Part shown: positions 6,583 to 8,932 of the stretch, in pieces | Layout: the number at the start of each line of letters is the position of its first letter | Numbering within the stretch: position 1 is the stretch's first letter | NCBI GenBank assembly: GCA_947176675.1 | Contig: CAMWRN010000079.1 | Coordinates: 1-8,932 of the forward strand | Length of the DNA: 8,932 nucleotides | Source of the DNA: an uncultured Clostridia bacterium | GTDB taxonomy: Bacteria; Bacillota; Clostridia; Oscillospirales; Ruminococcaceae | Direction: 5' to 3' | Notes under the pieces: model-generated | The model's database searches: none | What the model saw: only the letters and a program-made list of their open reading frames with translations | Told to the model about the DNA's origin: nothing | Made by a program: the position numbers and the translations under genes

Positions 6583-8877
6583 TTATATAACGGCAATTTC
6601 GTAAAGTTCTTTAAGTTCTTTTTCCTTATCTGAAGCAATGTAGTCGTAGAAAGCTTTCAGACAACTTCCGCGGGTGAGGGTCTTGTTGTAGCCGAACTCT
6701 TCGCCGTCTGCGATAAGCTTTTTCGCCTTTGCGATGGCGATGTATCCGCAGTAAGGATTATCCTGCGAAACGTTCCTGTAGGGCGGAGCGTAAATGCCCT
6801 CGATGCCCGCCGCGGCATAGCAGTCGTTGGCGTATTTATACACATAAATTTTAGCCAGCTCTCCGCGGGTAAGCTTTTTCTTCAGCATGGGATTATCGAA
6901 GTATTCGTACCGGTCGGTTTTTTCGTTATACTTTCTTTCGTCGGGATAAAGACCCCAGATAGTTGTTCCGTGAGCCTGCTTGCAAAGTTCTGCAAATTCC
7001 CCTATGGTTATTGCTCCGTCGGGGTCAAGCTTTTCACTGTCGGTAATGCGGATACCGTATTCAAATAAAGTGGTTATCTCCTTTTCGTACTTGTGACCCT
7101 TTATGTCGGTGTAGAGCTTTGCTTCCTTCTGCGGTTCGGGTTCCTTTTCGGCAGCATAGTAGGCTTCGCCGTTATATGTGATACGCTCGCCCGTTATCGC
7201 GTTTATACGGTAGTCGGATTCAAATTCATAGGTCAGATACACATGGGAAGCAAGCTGAAGATCGCTGAATCCCGTATAGTAAAGGTCGGGCTTCATGTTC
7301 TTGAAAAGCTTTTCGTAGGCTTCCTCTTCGGAGACAAGATCAGCTTCGGGGAATTCTATTTCGTGGTATTTGTAATTAAATCCCAGAACCTCGCCTCTTG
7401 AGTCCACCGAGACATTCATATAATCGAAAGCGGTCGGCAGATCGTTTACGTAACGTGTATAGCCGAATGTGGCTGTGGTCGTATCCTTTGTCGGCTTGAC
7501 ATTGTTATTGTAACGGTATTCTCCCGCCTTATTACCTATAAAATGCTTAGCGGCTTTTTCTGCAATTGCAAGGGCCGTGTTTTCATTAAGTACGGTCGTG
7601 TTTTTGTTTTTGCTTTTTTCGCCGTAGTAATATGATTTGCCGAAACTTATTATCTTTCCTGTGTACGCGTCAAGAGTAACATTGAGATAAATGCTGTCTT
7701 TGGTCTCATCGGCGGAGGTGAATTCAAACTTCAGGTAACGGGACGGGCGGCTTATGCCTTGGTTGTCCGTATAGTAAGAAATATCGTTGCTTTCCAGCAC
7801 AAGCTCCTTATTGAAAACAATGTACTCGTCCGCCTTGATTATTTTGAGGAGCTCCTCGTAGCTGAGGTATTCGTCCTCTTTTTCGAGAGCTGCTTTTTCC
7901 GCGTCGCTCAGGTCATCGTCCAACGCTTCGTCTTCATACTCTTCGGACGGAGCGCCCGCGTCTGCACTTATTCCATCTCCCCAAGTATAAGCATCGGTGT
8001 AGGAGAATTTTTTCTTGTCGTCGTAAAGAGAGGTGTACTTGCCCGTTAAAGCGTCTATCTCGTTTTCACCGCTTACGGTAGGCTTGTAAACGGCAAGCAC
8101 ATATGGGGTATAGGTGGTCTCTTTTGTCTCCGCGTTGTATTCGTATTTGGTAAACAGGTCGTAGTAGGCTTTCAGCGGCTTGCGGGAAGCGTATATGTCC
8201 GACACCTCTTTTACGGAAAGCTTTTTGGAAGCGTCGGGAAACTTAGCGTCGCTCCACCATGTCAGTGAATAGTCAAGAAGCTCACCCGTGTCGCGGTCTA
8301 TGGAAATGCTGCCGCCGTTGTCGTAAAAATCAACGCCGTTCTCCTTTCGGCTGATACGGTAGTATACCGTCTTGTCGAAAAGATCCAACTCGTCGGAAGT
8401 ACGCTCTATAACGGGCTTTCCTTTCAAATCGGGGTTAAGCTGATAAAGATACTTTTTCGCCAGTTTCTCCTGTTCCTCCGATGAAAGCTTTGCAAGGCTT
8501 GGCTTGTCGCTGCCTCTGCGGTTCCGGAAAGAATGGCTGTAGCTGCCGATAAAGCCGTTATAGTATTCTACCTCAATAGATTCGACTGCGCGGTAAAAGC
8601 TGTCGCTGTCATCATCTTCGTCCATACGGTACCATATGAATCGGTAATAGGTGGTATCGTACCGAGTTTCGGTGTCGTACTCAAATTTGTCAAGGCTCTG
8701 CGGTACGGTCACTCTTTTTTTGACCTCCAGTATTGCGTTTCGCATAGCGGCAGTCTCGGCGTTTTCCTCCGTTTTGACGGACGTGCCGTTCTCCTGCGCT
8801 ATAGCGGGAACACACGGTACTGCTGAAGCGGCGATCATAACGCCTAAGGCTGCTGAAATAAGTCTGCGGAATTTCAT
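6583..8877 (-). CDS. Exported YcdB/YcdC-repeat protein with degenerate SLH repeats
   Basis: The 764-residue protein has a clear signal peptide: MKFRR, a hydrophobic core and an A-I-A cleavage site after residue 27. C22 is not in a lipobox, because Pro precedes it, so this is not a lipoprotein. The body holds two similar units resembling the YcdB/YcdC repeated domain of Bacillus proteins. Each has a helix, a strand with YYR or YTR followed by V-D or L-P, and an S-[IV]-D-x-R/D-x-G turn (about 131-285 and 431-570). An acidic linker (about 312-336) separates them. The C-terminus carries three SLH-like repeats (about 588-635, 636-685, 697-750) with core motifs ITIGE, LTRGE and LTRGS. SLH repeats normally hold proteins to cell-wall polymers, so a wall-attached location outside the cell is likely. 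The YcdB/YcdC units are of unknown function and may be distant relatives of PepSY domains. GGAGG (8885-8889, read on this strand) lies 7 bases before the ATG and supports the start. It converges on the kinase gene and shares its terminator. Confidence 0.82.
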   Translation of the reverse strand: MKFRRLISAALGVMIAASAVPCVPAIAQENGTSVKTEENAETAAMRNAILEVKKRVTVPQSLDKFEYDTETRYDTTYYRFIWYRMDEDDDSDSFYRAVESIEVEYYNGFIGSYSHSFRNRRGSDKPSLAKLSSEEQEKLAKKYLYQLNPDLKGKPVIERTSDELDLFDKTVYYRISRKENGVDFYDNGGSISIDRDTGELLDYSLTWWSDAKFPDASKKLSVKEVSDIYASRKPLKAYYDLFTKYEYNAETKETTYTPYVLAVYKPTVSGENEIDALTGKYTSLYDDKKKFSYTDAYTWGDGISADAGAPSEEYEDEALDDDLSDAEKAALEKEDEYLSYEELLKIIKADEYIVFNKELVLESNDISYYTDNQGISRPSRYLKFEFTSADETKDSIYLNVTLDAYTGKIISFGKSYYYGEKSKNKNTTVLNENTALAIAEKAAKHFIGNKAGEYRYNNNVKPTKDTTTATFGYTRYVNDLPTAFDYMNVSVDSRGEVLGFNYKYHEIEFPEADLVSEEEAYEKLFKNMKPDLYYTGFSDLQLASHVYLTYEFESDYRINAITGERITYNGEAYYAAEKEPEPQKEAKLYTDIKGHKYEKEITTLFEYGIRITDSEKLDPDGAITIGEFAELCKQAHGTTIWGLYPDERKYNEKTDRYEYFDNPMLKKKLTRGELAKIYVYKYANDCYAAAGIEGIYAPPYRNVSQDNPYCGYIAIAKAKKLIADGEEFGYNKTLTRGSCLKAFYDYIASDKEKELKELYEIAVI

Positions 8878-8915
8878 AAAATTTCCTCCCCAGTAATTTT
8901 TGTGGACCTCTGACT

Positions 8916-8921
8916 ATAATA
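8916..8921 (-). promoter_or_regulatory. Possible -10 box for the SLH protein gene
   Basis: Read on the minus strand, TATTAT matches five of six bases of the -10 consensus and would start transcription about 32 bases before the ATG. The matching -35 box would fall beyond the end of the window, so the promoter cannot be confirmed. The same bases read TATAAT on the plus strand (8915-8920), but no -35 box accompanies it there. Confidence 0.3.
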
Positions 8922-8932
8922 CAATCCGGGAC

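Noticed and set aside
8812..8814. Cys22 of the exported protein as a lipoprotein attachment site
   Set aside because: The residues before it are A-V-P; Pro at -1 and no Leu at -3 do not fit a lipobox, while an ordinary A-I-A cleavage site lies just after.
202..8877. The four genes as one novel functional system
   Set aside because: Independent promoters and terminators, convergent orientation and unrelated families argue against a shared system. No mobile, defence or biosynthetic signature was seen.

Overview
The window reads as an ordinary chromosomal stretch from a Gram-positive Clostridia-type bacterium, most like Ruminococcus or another Oscillospiraceae. This rests on strong AGGAG-type ribosome binding sites, consensus sigma-A promoter boxes, AT-rich intergenic DNA around moderate-GC genes, a multi-PAS hybrid kinase of a type common in gut Firmicutes, and a secreted YcdB/YcdC-type protein with S-layer homology (SLH) repeats. 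The taxonomic call is an inference from style; there is no rRNA or other marker gene here.

Layout. Positions 1-201 are an AT-rich leader with a candidate promoter. It is followed by a sodium/proline symporter gene (putP, 202-1728, +), which ends in a hairpin terminator. A small P-loop kinase-like gene follows (1794-2312, +). Next comes a consensus promoter (TTGACA, 18 nt, TATAAT) driving a 1339-residue soluble hybrid histidine kinase (2488-6507, +). That kinase has six PAS-like modules, a HisKA/HATPase core and two receiver domains. A bidirectional hairpin terminator (6517-6553) separates it from a convergent gene (6583-8877, -). The convergent gene encodes a 764-residue exported protein with two YcdB/YcdC-like units and three degenerate C-terminal SLH repeats.

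How they fit together. Each gene appears to be its own transcription unit, except that the small kinase has no visible promoter and may depend on leakage through the putP terminator. Nothing in the sequence ties the kinase to the symporter or to the cell-surface protein. A link such as proline uptake or envelope sensing would be speculation. The hybrid kinase has no histidine phosphotransfer (Hpt) domain, no output domain and no response-regulator neighbour in the window, so its partners must lie elsewhere.

I found no mobile element, CRISPR array, tRNA or rRNA, and no convincing undescribed system. The points most worth a second look are the regular six-fold PAS array with its orphan double-receiver output, the start site of that kinase, and the YcdB/SLH surface protein.
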